From assembly GCA_017881445.1 (NCBI GenBank), contig JADGQX010000005.1, positions 1-53,296 on the forward strand: a stretch of 53,296 bases of DNA. Direction: 5' to 3'. The position numbers and the translations under genes are program-made. Below, in pieces: positions 9,481 to 16,226 of the stretch. Source of the DNA: Gemmatimonadota bacterium (lineage in GTDB: Bacteria; Gemmatimonadota; Gemmatimonadetes; Longimicrobiales; RSA9). How positions within the stretch are numbered: position 1 is the first letter of the stretch; every line of letters starts with the position of its first letter. The notes under the pieces are model-generated. The model did no database searches. It was not told where the DNA came from and was given only the letters and a program-made list of their open reading frames with translations.

Positions 9481-9862
9481 GAGCCAGGCCCCGAAGCCGA
9501 AGGTTCCGGCGTGCGGTGCGTGGTCCCGAAGACGCGCCCCGGCCACCCGAGCTTACAGGGTCAACTCAGGTAAACGGAGGCCCGATGGCGATTTGGCTGC
9601 CGGGCCCTTCCGCGTTCACCCCCTCAGCGCCCACCTCGTCCCGGTTGCCGTGGCATGAGAGCCTTTCCAGCGTGGCGACGACGCGCTAACGTTGCCGTAC
9701 CGCCCCGAAAGTGACGGACATGGTGTGGCTCGATCGAGGATGGCCTTCCTCGCCTGGCCAGCCTCGGACATGCGACTCGCGGAGCACTGACGCGCCGGCG
9801 GCACTGGAAGCGGACCGCCGGCCTTGCGAGGCTGCGATCGCGCTGAATGGAGGCCCCACGGT
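9481..9862. other. Gene-poor stretch with one tiny open frame
   Basis: No established gene. A 34-codon frame at 9585-9689 (plus strand, begins MAIWLPGPSAFT) has GGAGG four bases before its ATG. It resembles nothing I know and could be a leader peptide or the start of a deleted gene. The right end carries GGAGG before the sugar-binding-protein gene. The stretch adjoins two gene remnants and looks like decaying DNA. Confidence 0.4.
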
Positions 9863-10759
9863 ATGAAGAAGCTCAAGGTCGTTCTGGCCCTCATCACGCA
9901 GCAAAACGACTACCAGCGGGAGCAGGCGTCGGTGGCAGAGGCCACGGCGCAACGTCTGGGAATGGACCTGCAGGTACTGTTCGCGGACAACGATGCCATC
10001 GTGCAGACGAGGCAGATCCTGGCCGCGATCCATGCCGAGACGGCGGCCCGTCCCGACGCGGTGGTGGTGGAGCCGGTCGGCACCGGGATGCTGCAGGTGG
10101 CCACGGCGGCCGCCAACGTCGGCATCGGCTGGGTCGTTCTGAACCGCGAGGCGGACTACCTGGTCCAGCTGCGGGGGACGGCGACCGTGCCGATCGGGAG
10201 CGTCGACTGCGACAACGTGGAGGTGGGCAGGATCCAGGGGCGGCAGTTCGCCGCACTGCTGCCGTCGGGCGGAACGGTTCTGTACATCGAGGGGCCGGCC
10301 ACCGACGTTTCCAAGCAGCGCCGGGCCGGGATGGAGGAGACGCTGCCGGCCAACCTCGAGATCAAGGCCGTACGGGGGAAGTGGACGGAGGAAAGCGCGT
10401 TCCAGGCGGTCACCTCGCGGCTGCAGCTGCAGGCGAACCAGCCGCCCAATGTGGGCATCGTCGGCTGTCAGAACGACGCCATGGCTATGGGCGCCCGCAA
10501 GGCGGTGGAGTCCCTGGCCTCCGCCCAGCAGCGCGAGCAGTGGCTGAAGATCCCGTTCACGGGCGTGGACGGCGTCTCCACGAGCGGCCTGGTCTGGGTG
10601 CAGAAGCACCTGCTGACCGCGACGGTGGTGACGCCCGCGCTGACGGGCCTCGCGCTCGAGATGCTGGCCAAGGCCGTCGCGACCGGAACCAAGTTCCCGG
10701 AGCGGACGCTGACCAAGCCGACATCCTACCCGCCGGTCGAGGATCTGCGCCGCCGCTGA
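9863..10759 (+). CDS. Periplasmic-binding-protein-like sugar-binding protein lacking a signal peptide
   Basis: 298 residues from ATG 9863 (MKKLKVVLALITQQNDYQRE), with GGAGG about ten bases upstream; the open frame extends to 9824 without a signal sequence. Features of the Peripla_BP_4 (ribose/galactose-type) fold: VVLALIT first strand, DAIVQTRQILAAI, AVVVEPVGTGM, the inter-domain segment GRQFAALLPSGGTVLYIEG and VGIVGCQNDAMAMGARKAV. Such proteins normally bind sugars in the periplasm for an ABC importer, but no export signal, lipobox, DNA-binding domain, kinase or ABC subunit is present here. It may be a cytoplasmic sugar-binding protein, or its N-terminus may be miscalled. It is transcribed alone towards a strong shared terminator. 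Ligand unknown. Confidence 0.75.
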   Translation: MKKLKVVLALITQQNDYQREQASVAEATAQRLGMDLQVLFADNDAIVQTRQILAAIHAETAARPDAVVVEPVGTGMLQVATAAANVGIGWVVLNREADYLVQLRGTATVPIGSVDCDNVEVGRIQGRQFAALLPSGGTVLYIEGPATDVSKQRRAGMEETLPANLEIKAVRGKWTEESAFQAVTSRLQLQANQPPNVGIVGCQNDAMAMGARKAVESLASAQQREQWLKIPFTGVDGVSTSGLVWVQKHLLTATVVTPALTGLALEMLAKAVATGTKFPERTLTKPTSYPPVEDLRRR

Positions 10760-10788
10760 TCGGGGGCGGGCACCATCCCGCCACGAAG

Positions 10789-10825
10789 AAAAGGCACCAC
10801 GCGCCTCCCGGCGGTGGTGCCTTTT
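10789..10825. terminator. Bidirectional rho-independent terminator
   Basis: A perfect 12-bp inverted repeat, AAAAGGCACCAC and GTGGTGCCTTTT, around a 13-base loop. The T and A tracts on the two flanks let it work in both directions. It lies between the convergent sugar-binding-protein gene (ends 10759) and the aconitase-type operon (ends 10864). Confidence 0.9.
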
Positions 10826-10863
10826 CCATTGCGCGACGTCGCGGCGCTCTCCTTTGCCCGCGG

Positions 10864-11361
10864 CTACACCTGCTTCGTCAGCAGCCGGCGCGTGTAGGGG
10901 ATCAGGCCGCCGGCGTCGATGATCGCCTGGCGAGCCTGGGGCAGGGCCTCGATGGGGAAGGACTTGCCCGAGGTGCGGTTCCAGACCCGGCCCTCGGCGA
11001 TCTCCAGCTCGTCCCCCTCGGCCGCGTCGATGGTCGGGCAGATGACCATGGCCAGCCCGACGTTGATCGAGTTCTGCAGGAAGATGCGGGCGAAGTGGCG
11101 GGCGATGACGATGATGCCGTAGCCCGAGATGCAGGAGGCGGCCTGCTCGCGCGAGGAGCCGCAGCCGAAGTTCTTGCCGGCCACGATGAAGGAGCCGGGC
11201 GGGATCTCGCCCGCCTTGAGCTTCGCGTTCAGCGCCTTGTCGTCGGCGAAGGCATACTGCGGCGTCTCGGTGGGCAGCACCGTGGCCATGAAGCGGCCGG
11301 GATAGATGATGTCGGTGGAGACGTCGTCGCCGAGCTTGCACACGACCCTGGCGATGGCCAT
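10864..11361 (-). CDS. Aconitase-family hydro-lyase small subunit (LeuD-like)
   Basis: 165 residues, the size of archaeal-type isopropylmalate/homoaconitate isomerase small subunits. It supplies the swivelling domain of a two-subunit iron-sulfur hydro-lyase. Motifs: DDVSTDIIYPGRFM near residue 12, GKNFGCGSSREQA near 62 with the substrate-binding Ser-Ser-Arg, and ISGYGIIVIARHFARIF. It follows the large-subunit gene with one base between, and GGGAGGG precedes the ATG. The partners of the operon (CoA-transferase, HMG-CoA-lyase type) and the absence of leuA argue that the substrate may be a C5 or C6 branched dicarboxylate such as citraconate/citramalate and not isopropylmalate. Family is firm, substrate is inference. 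Last gene of its operon, just before a strong terminator. Confidence 0.85.
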   Translation of the reverse strand: MAIARVVCKLGDDVSTDIIYPGRFMATVLPTETPQYAFADDKALNAKLKAGEIPPGSFIVAGKNFGCGSSREQAASCISGYGIIVIARHFARIFLQNSINVGLAMVICPTIDAAEGDELEIAEGRVWNRTSGKSFPIEALPQARQAIIDAGGLIPYTRRLLTKQV

Positions 11362-11362
11362 G

Positions 11363-12652
11363 TCAGTTCCCTCCCCTCGGGTCGGTGATCACGCCCGTGA
11401 GTGCGCTGGCGGCGGCAACCGCGGGCGAGCAGAGGTAGACCTCCGCGCTGGGGTTGCCCATCCGCCCCTTGAAGTTGCGGTTGGTGGTGGCGAGGGCGGT
11501 CTCGCCGTCGGCCAGGGCGCCCTGGTGCACCCCGAGGCAGGGGCCGCAGCCCGGATTGCAGACCACGGCGCCCGCGGCGATGATGTCGCCCAGGTAGCCT
11601 CGCTCCAGCGCCTGCGAGTAGATGCGCCAGGAGGCGGGGAAGACCAGCATGCGGGTGCCCGCCGCCACATGCTTGCCCTTGAGGATGCGGGCGGCGACCT
11701 CGAGGTCGTCCAGGCGGCCATTGGTGCAGGAGCCGATGACGACCTGCTGCACCTTCGTGCCCCGCACGTCCGCCACGGGCTTCACGTTGTCCACGGTGTG
11801 GGGGCAGGCGATCTGGGGCCCGAGCGCGGCCGCGTCGATCTCGATCACGCGCTCGTAGACGGCGTCGGCGTCCGGGCCGAAGAGGTCGAGGTCGTCCGTC
11901 ACCCCGGCTTCCTGGCGCAGGTAGCGCTCGGTCTCGGCATCGGGCGGCACCACGCCCGCGGTGGCGCCGGCCTCGACGCTCATGTTGCAGAGCACCAGCC
12001 GGCCCGACGTGGGCATGTTGCGGATCTCCTCGCCGTGGAACTCGATGACCCTGTAGTTGGCCCCCTCGGCGGTGAGCTTGCCGATGACGGCCAGGATCAG
12101 GTCCTTGGCGTAGACGCCGGGGCCGAGGCGCCCCTTCACCACCACCTTGATGGTCGCCGGCACCTCCACGTTCAGCACGTGTCCCAGCGCCCAGACGGAG
12201 GCCATCTCGGTGGCGCCGATGCCGAAGGCGAAGGCGCCCAGCGCGCCGTGGGTGGTGGTGTGGCTGTCCGTGCCCACCACCACGGCGCCCGGACGGACGT
12301 AGCCGTTCTCGGGCAGGATCTGGTGGCAGATGCCGCCCACGTCGCCGCGGATGTCGTGGAACTTGCCGATGCCCTGCTTGGCGACGAACTCGCGGATCTT
12401 CTTCTGGTTCGTCGCCGTCTTGGACGACTCGGCCGGGACGCGGTGATCGAAGATGATGGCGATGCGGTCGGGGTCCCAGACGCTCGAATCGCGGCCCGTG
12501 CCCTGGTAGATCTCGTTGAACTGGTTGATGACGAGCGCGCCGTTCTCGTGCGACATCGCCAGGTCCACCGGCGGCTCGACCACGTCGCCCACCGCGAGCG
12601 CGGGCTCACCGCAGGCCCGGGCCAGCAGCTTCTGTATGTAAGTCATGCCCAT
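11363..12652 (-). CDS. Aconitase-family hydro-lyase large subunit (LeuC/homoaconitase-like)
   Basis: 429 residues, the length of the short two-subunit LeuC/homoaconitase class. The protein carries a [4Fe-4S] cluster and moves a hydroxyl group by dehydration and rehydration. Cluster ligands are visible in VIGSCTNGRLDDL (Cys near residue 308) and CNPGCGPCLG (two Cys near 370). Other landmarks are GDVGGICHQILPE, VVGTDSHTTTHGALG and GIGATEMASVWALG. The start is at 12652 or, two codons later, 12646; AAAGGAAG lies upstream. It is 28 bp downstream of the CoA-transferase gene and one base upstream of the small-subunit gene. In this class substrate range (isopropylmalate, homocitrate, citramalate, dimethylmalate) cannot be told from motifs; the neighbours suggest a CoA-linked acid pathway. 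Confidence 0.87.
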   Translation of the reverse strand: MGMTYIQKLLARACGEPALAVGDVVEPPVDLAMSHENGALVINQFNEIYQGTGRDSSVWDPDRIAIIFDHRVPAESSKTATNQKKIREFVAKQGIGKFHDIRGDVGGICHQILPENGYVRPGAVVVGTDSHTTTHGALGAFAFGIGATEMASVWALGHVLNVEVPATIKVVVKGRLGPGVYAKDLILAVIGKLTAEGANYRVIEFHGEEIRNMPTSGRLVLCNMSVEAGATAGVVPPDAETERYLRQEAGVTDDLDLFGPDADAVYERVIEIDAAALGPQIACPHTVDNVKPVADVRGTKVQQVVIGSCTNGRLDDLEVAARILKGKHVAAGTRMLVFPASWRIYSQALERGYLGDIIAAGAVVCNPGCGPCLGVHQGALADGETALATTNRNFKGRMGNPSAEVYLCSPAVAAASALTGVITDPRGGN

Positions 12653-12680
12653 GAGACAGCTTCCTTTCTCTTCGACCGGG

Positions 12681-13877
12681 TCAGACGATGCCCCGTGATT
12701 TGAGCTCCGCCAGCTGGTCGGGGGTCACGCCGACACGGGCGAGGACCTCGGCGGTGTGCGCGGAGAGGCGCGGCGGTGGAGACGTGATCTCGCCCGGCGT
12801 ATCGCGGAACTTGGCCGTGAGGGCGAAGAGCGGCACGGTGCCGATGCCCTCCACGGGGATCTCCTTCAGCGTCTCGCGGTGCCGGACCTGCGGCTGGTGC
12901 AGCGCGTCCTCCAGGCTGAGGATCTCGCCGCTGGGGACATCCCGGGCGTTGAGCAGCTCCACCCACTCCCGGGTGCTGCGCTCCGCCAGCTTCGCCTCCA
13001 GCAGCGGGGTGAGCGCCTTACGGTTCTTCTTGCGGGTGTCGCGCTTCTGGAAGCGCTCGTCGGCCTTGAGCTCGGGCACGCCCAGCACGTCGCACACCGA
13101 CTCCCACTGCTCCTGCTTGTTGGCCGCGATGTTGACGTGGCCGTCCGCCGTCCGGAATACGCCCGAAGGCGCCGCCGTGAAGTTGTCGTTGCCCATGAGC
13201 ACCGGCTGCTTCTTGCCGATCAGCAGGTTGGCCGCGACCCAACCCATGAGGGGCATGATCGAGTCCAGCAGCGCCACGTCGATGAACTGGCCCACACCCG
13301 TGCGCTCGCGGTGATAGAGCGCCGCCATGATGGCGAAGGCCGCGTTCAGGCCGCCCACCGTGTCGCAGACGGGGAAGCCGGTGCGCAGCGGGCTCAACCT
13401 CTCATCGCCATTGACGGCCATCTCGCCGCTCAGCCCCTGGATGATCTGGTCGTAGGCGGGCTTGAAGGCGTCGGGGCCGGTCTGGCCGAAACCCGAGATG
13501 GCGCAGTAGACCAGGCGCGGGTTGATCTCCCGCAGCACCTCGTAGCCCAGCCCCAGGCGATTCATGACCTCGGGGCGGAAGTTCTCCACCAGCACGTCGG
13601 CGTCCTTCACCAGCAGCCGGAAGAGCTCCTTGCCCTCGACGCTCTTGGTGTTGAGCGTCACGGACTTCTTGTTGGCGTTCTGGGCCAGGAAGCTGGTGCC
13701 CATGAGCTGGTCGTTCAGCTCGGGCAGGATGCCCAGCTTGCGCGCCAGGTCGCCGTCCTTCGGGTTCTCGATCTTGATCACCTCGGCGCCCATGAGCGCC
13801 AGGTGCAGCGTGGCGAACGGGCCCGCCAGCACGTTGGTGAGGTCGAGGACCCGGACGCCGCTGAGGATGCCGCTCAT
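12681..13877 (-). CDS. CaiB/BaiF class III CoA-transferase
   Basis: 398 residues, the usual size. Class III transferases move CoA between carboxylic acids through an aspartyl-CoA anhydride, in the cytoplasm. Characteristic segments: GVRVLDLTNVLAGPFAT at the N-terminus, GAEVIKIENPKDGDLAR, NKKSVTLNTKS, LVENFRPEVMNRLGLGYEVL, YCAISGFGQTGP, AYDQIIQGLSGEMAVNGD with the region holding the catalytic Asp, and DTVGGLNAAFAIMAALYHRE. The ATG overlaps the stop of the lyase gene as ATGA, so the two are translationally coupled. Coupling to a lyase of the HMG-CoA-lyase family suggests that this enzyme makes the acyl-CoA that the lyase cleaves, for example succinyl-CoA plus citramalate giving citramalyl-CoA. 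That substrate is inference. Confidence 0.88.
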   Translation of the reverse strand: MSGILSGVRVLDLTNVLAGPFATLHLALMGAEVIKIENPKDGDLARKLGILPELNDQLMGTSFLAQNANKKSVTLNTKSVEGKELFRLLVKDADVLVENFRPEVMNRLGLGYEVLREINPRLVYCAISGFGQTGPDAFKPAYDQIIQGLSGEMAVNGDERLSPLRTGFPVCDTVGGLNAAFAIMAALYHRERTGVGQFIDVALLDSIMPLMGWVAANLLIGKKQPVLMGNDNFTAAPSGVFRTADGHVNIAANKQEQWESVCDVLGVPELKADERFQKRDTRKKNRKALTPLLEAKLAERSTREWVELLNARDVPSGEILSLEDALHQPQVRHRETLKEIPVEGIGTVPLFALTAKFRDTPGEITSPPPRLSAHTAEVLARVGVTPDQLAELKSRGIV

Positions 13878-14785
13878 CTAGACTCCTTCGGGGAGATCGG
13901 CCCCGACTTGTAGACGAACCCGGGCAGCTCCCGACCGAAATGCGCGGCCAGGTCGCGGGCGACGTCGATCAGCCCCTCCAGGTGGACGTCGAGGCGGTCG
14001 CCCTGCCGCTGCAGCGCGTGCACGAAGTCCTCGGTGGCGACGTTGCCCGCCGCGACCTTCGTGAAGGGGCAGCCACCCAGGCCACCGAAGGAGGTCTCGA
14101 CCACGCCCACGCCCGCCCGCAGCGCGGCGAAGATGCTCGCCATGCCCAGGCCGTAGGTGTTGTGAATGTGGCAAGTGCACTCCACCGCCGGATCCAGCCC
14201 GCGAATGGCCCCGAAGAGTCGCTCGACCTGCGCCGGGTGCGAATGGCCGGCCGTGTCCGCCAGGCTGATGGAGCGAAGCCCCGCGTCCAGGTAGGCGCGC
14301 ACCATCCCCAGCACCCGCTCCTCGGGGATCGCGCCCTCGAAGCCGCAGCCGAACGCCGACTGCACCGAGACCTGGACCGGCTTGCCCGCCGCCACGGCCG
14401 CCTGCGCCATGGCCACGATGCGGGTCGTGGCCTCGTCGGTCCCCATGCCCGTGTTCTTGCGGCTGTGCGTGTCGCTGGCGGACGCGCCCATGCAGACCAG
14501 GTCCACGCCGCAGGCCAGCGCCCGGTCCAGCCCCCGCTCGTTCAGCACCAGCCCCGAGAGGACGCCGCGCCCAGGCCGGTCCGCCACCAGCCGGCGCACC
14601 AGCTCGTCCGTGTCGGCCATCTGCGGCACCTTCTCCGGGTGCACGAAGGAGCCGACCTGCACGATGTCCACGCCGGCGTCCAGCACCCGGCGGATCCAGC
14701 CCTCCTTGACCTCGAGCGGCACGACCTGCTTTTCCATCTGCAAGCCGTCGCGGGGCCCGACCTCGTGGATCTTCACGTTCGCCAC
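13874..14785 (-). CDS. HMG-CoA-lyase-family enzyme (3-hydroxy-3-methylglutaryl-CoA or (R)-citramalyl-CoA lyase type)
   Basis: 303 residues from a GTG at 14785 with GAGGGC upstream. The TIM-barrel lyase family cleaves 3-hydroxyacyl-CoA esters to acetyl-CoA and a keto acid. Motifs include HEVGPRDGLQMEKQVVP near residue 6 (catalytic Arg-Asp), the metal-binding His-x-His in CTCHIHNTYG near 200, and the signature SFGGLGGCPFTKVAAGNVAT with the catalytic Cys near 236. All expected catalytic residues are present. The family includes HMG-CoA lyase (giving acetoacetate) and (R)-citramalyl-CoA lyase (giving pyruvate). No leucine-degradation genes adjoin it, whereas a CoA-transferase and an aconitase-type hydro-lyase do, which favours the citramalyl-type reaction. 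Ten bases separate it from the dehydrogenase gene upstream. Confidence 0.87.
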   Translation of the reverse strand: MANVKIHEVGPRDGLQMEKQVVPLEVKEGWIRRVLDAGVDIVQVGSFVHPEKVPQMADTDELVRRLVADRPGRGVLSGLVLNERGLDRALACGVDLVCMGASASDTHSRKNTGMGTDEATTRIVAMAQAAVAAGKPVQVSVQSAFGCGFEGAIPEERVLGMVRAYLDAGLRSISLADTAGHSHPAQVERLFGAIRGLDPAVECTCHIHNTYGLGMASIFAALRAGVGVVETSFGGLGGCPFTKVAAGNVATEDFVHALQRQGDRLDVHLEGLIDVARDLAAHFGRELPGFVYKSGPISPKESR

Positions 14786-14795
14786 GGGAGCGCCC

Positions 14796-15914
14796 TCACA
14801 GCCCGGCGGCGATGGCTTCCGCCATCTCGCGCGTCGTGGCGGAGCCGCCCATGTCGTAGGTGCGCACCCGGCCCTGCGCGATGACCGCCGCCGTGGCCTC
14901 CTCCAGCGCCCGGGCGCGGCTCGCCTCGCCCAGCCACTCCAGCATCATCTTCGCCGCCAGGATGGTGGCAATGGGATTGACCTTGTTCTGGCCCGCGTAC
15001 TTGGGCGCCGAGCCGTGCGTCGGCTCGAAGACCGCCAGCTTCTCCCCGATGTTGCCCGAGTAGCCGAAGCCCAGCCCGCCCACCATCTGGGCGCACAGGT
15101 CCGAGATGATGTCGCCGTAGAGGTTGGGCGCCACCAGCACGTCGTAGTTGAACGGGTTCTTCAGCAGCCACATCGTCATGGCGTCGATGTTGGCATCGTC
15201 CAGCTGGACCCCGGGATAGCCCTTCGCCACCTCTTTCGCGATCTCCAGGAACATCCCGTCCGTGGCCCGAACCACGTTCGCCTTGTGCACCACCGTGACC
15301 TTCTTCCGACCGAACTTCTGCGCGAAGTCGAACGCCGCCCGGACGATCCGCTCCGAGCCTTTGCGCGTGTTGATCTTGCACGAGATGGCGTACTCGTCCG
15401 GCGCCAGCCCGGCGAAGGGCGCGAAGTTCTTGCTCAGCGCACTCAGCGTCTCCGCCAGCCGCTGCGGCACGGGCGCGAACTCCACCCCCGCGTACAGGTC
15501 CTCCGTGTTCTCCCGGAAGACCACCAGGTCGATGCCGTCCCTGAAGTTCAGCGGGTTGCCCGGGTAGGCCTTGATCGGGCGCAGGCAGGTGTACAGATCG
15601 AAGAGCTGCCGCATGCGCACGATCGGCGACCGGTAGAGCAGCCCCGTGCCCCGCAGGCCGGGCACCAGCTCCGCCTCGGCCGTCTTCGCCGGCTTCGAGG
15701 TGATCGCCCCGAACAGCGCCGCGTCCACGTTCCCCAGCAGCTCGATCGTGCGGGCCGGGAAGGCGTCCCCCTCCCTGCACCAGCTATCCCAGCCGATGTC
15801 GCCGTGGATGTACTCGGCGTCGAAATCCAGTCTGTCCAGCACTATGCGTGTGGCGTCCATCACCTCCACGCCGATGCCGTCGCCCGGCAGCCAGGCGATC
15901 CTGAACTTCGCCAT
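14796..15914 (-). CDS. NAD-dependent isocitrate/isopropylmalate dehydrogenase family protein
   Basis: 372 residues from ATG 15914 (MAKFRIAWLPGDGIGVEVMD), with GAGGATTAT just upstream; the frame stays open far beyond but the family N-terminus fixes the start. The family oxidatively decarboxylates 2-hydroxy-3-substituted dicarboxylic acids. Motifs: GDGIG near residue 12, VFRENTEDLYAGVE near 130 (the isocitrate/homoisocitrate form; LeuB has a different segment here), KANVVRATDGMF, LYGDIISDLCA with metal-binding Asp residues, and EPTHGSAPKYAGQNKVNP. First gene of the five-gene acid operon. It may act on the hydro-lyase product (for instance 3-methylmalate), or be a isocitrate dehydrogenase unrelated to the neighbours. 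The AT-rich leader (TATATAAGAG region) is unusual for this window and probably holds the promoter. Confidence 0.87.
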   Translation of the reverse strand: MAKFRIAWLPGDGIGVEVMDATRIVLDRLDFDAEYIHGDIGWDSWCREGDAFPARTIELLGNVDAALFGAITSKPAKTAEAELVPGLRGTGLLYRSPIVRMRQLFDLYTCLRPIKAYPGNPLNFRDGIDLVVFRENTEDLYAGVEFAPVPQRLAETLSALSKNFAPFAGLAPDEYAISCKINTRKGSERIVRAAFDFAQKFGRKKVTVVHKANVVRATDGMFLEIAKEVAKGYPGVQLDDANIDAMTMWLLKNPFNYDVLVAPNLYGDIISDLCAQMVGGLGFGYSGNIGEKLAVFEPTHGSAPKYAGQNKVNPIATILAAKMMLEWLGEASRARALEEATAAVIAQGRVRTYDMGGSATTREMAEAIAAGL

Positions 15915-15993
15915 ATAATCCTCACTCTTATATGCGTAATCGTGTACGCGACCACAGCGATCCATGTTGAAACTGCTTGGGGCGGGTAGGTCG

Positions 15994-16087
15994 CCGCAAC
16001 AGCGGCAACAGCAACGGCAGCAACAGCAACGGCAGCAACAGCAACGGCGGCAACAGCAACAGCGGCAACGGCAACGGCAACGGCAAC
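15994..16087. repeat. Imperfect GGCAAC/AGCAAC hexanucleotide repeat
   Basis: About 94 bases made almost entirely of GGCAAC, AGCAAC and GGCAGC units, ending in four consecutive GGCAAC. It lies between the divergent dehydrogenase and GH13 genes. On the plus strand one frame would read as a Gly/Asn/Ser low-complexity segment (GNSNGSNSNGSNSNGG), but that frame is not the GH13 frame and has no clear gene start. It is a slippage-prone microsatellite, possibly the relic of a linker-coding region. Confidence 0.85.
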
Positions 16088-16226
16088 GAGCGCGAGATCG
16101 GCGGCGGGGTGGGGCGGGTCCCGCCGTGCCCGGCCCAGCCCGCTTGCCGGGCGGGGGCGGGGGGGAGAGCTTCGTGCGCGGCGGCGCCCCGGCGTGCGCT
16201 GCAACGCCTCGAGCGACAGGGTCAGG

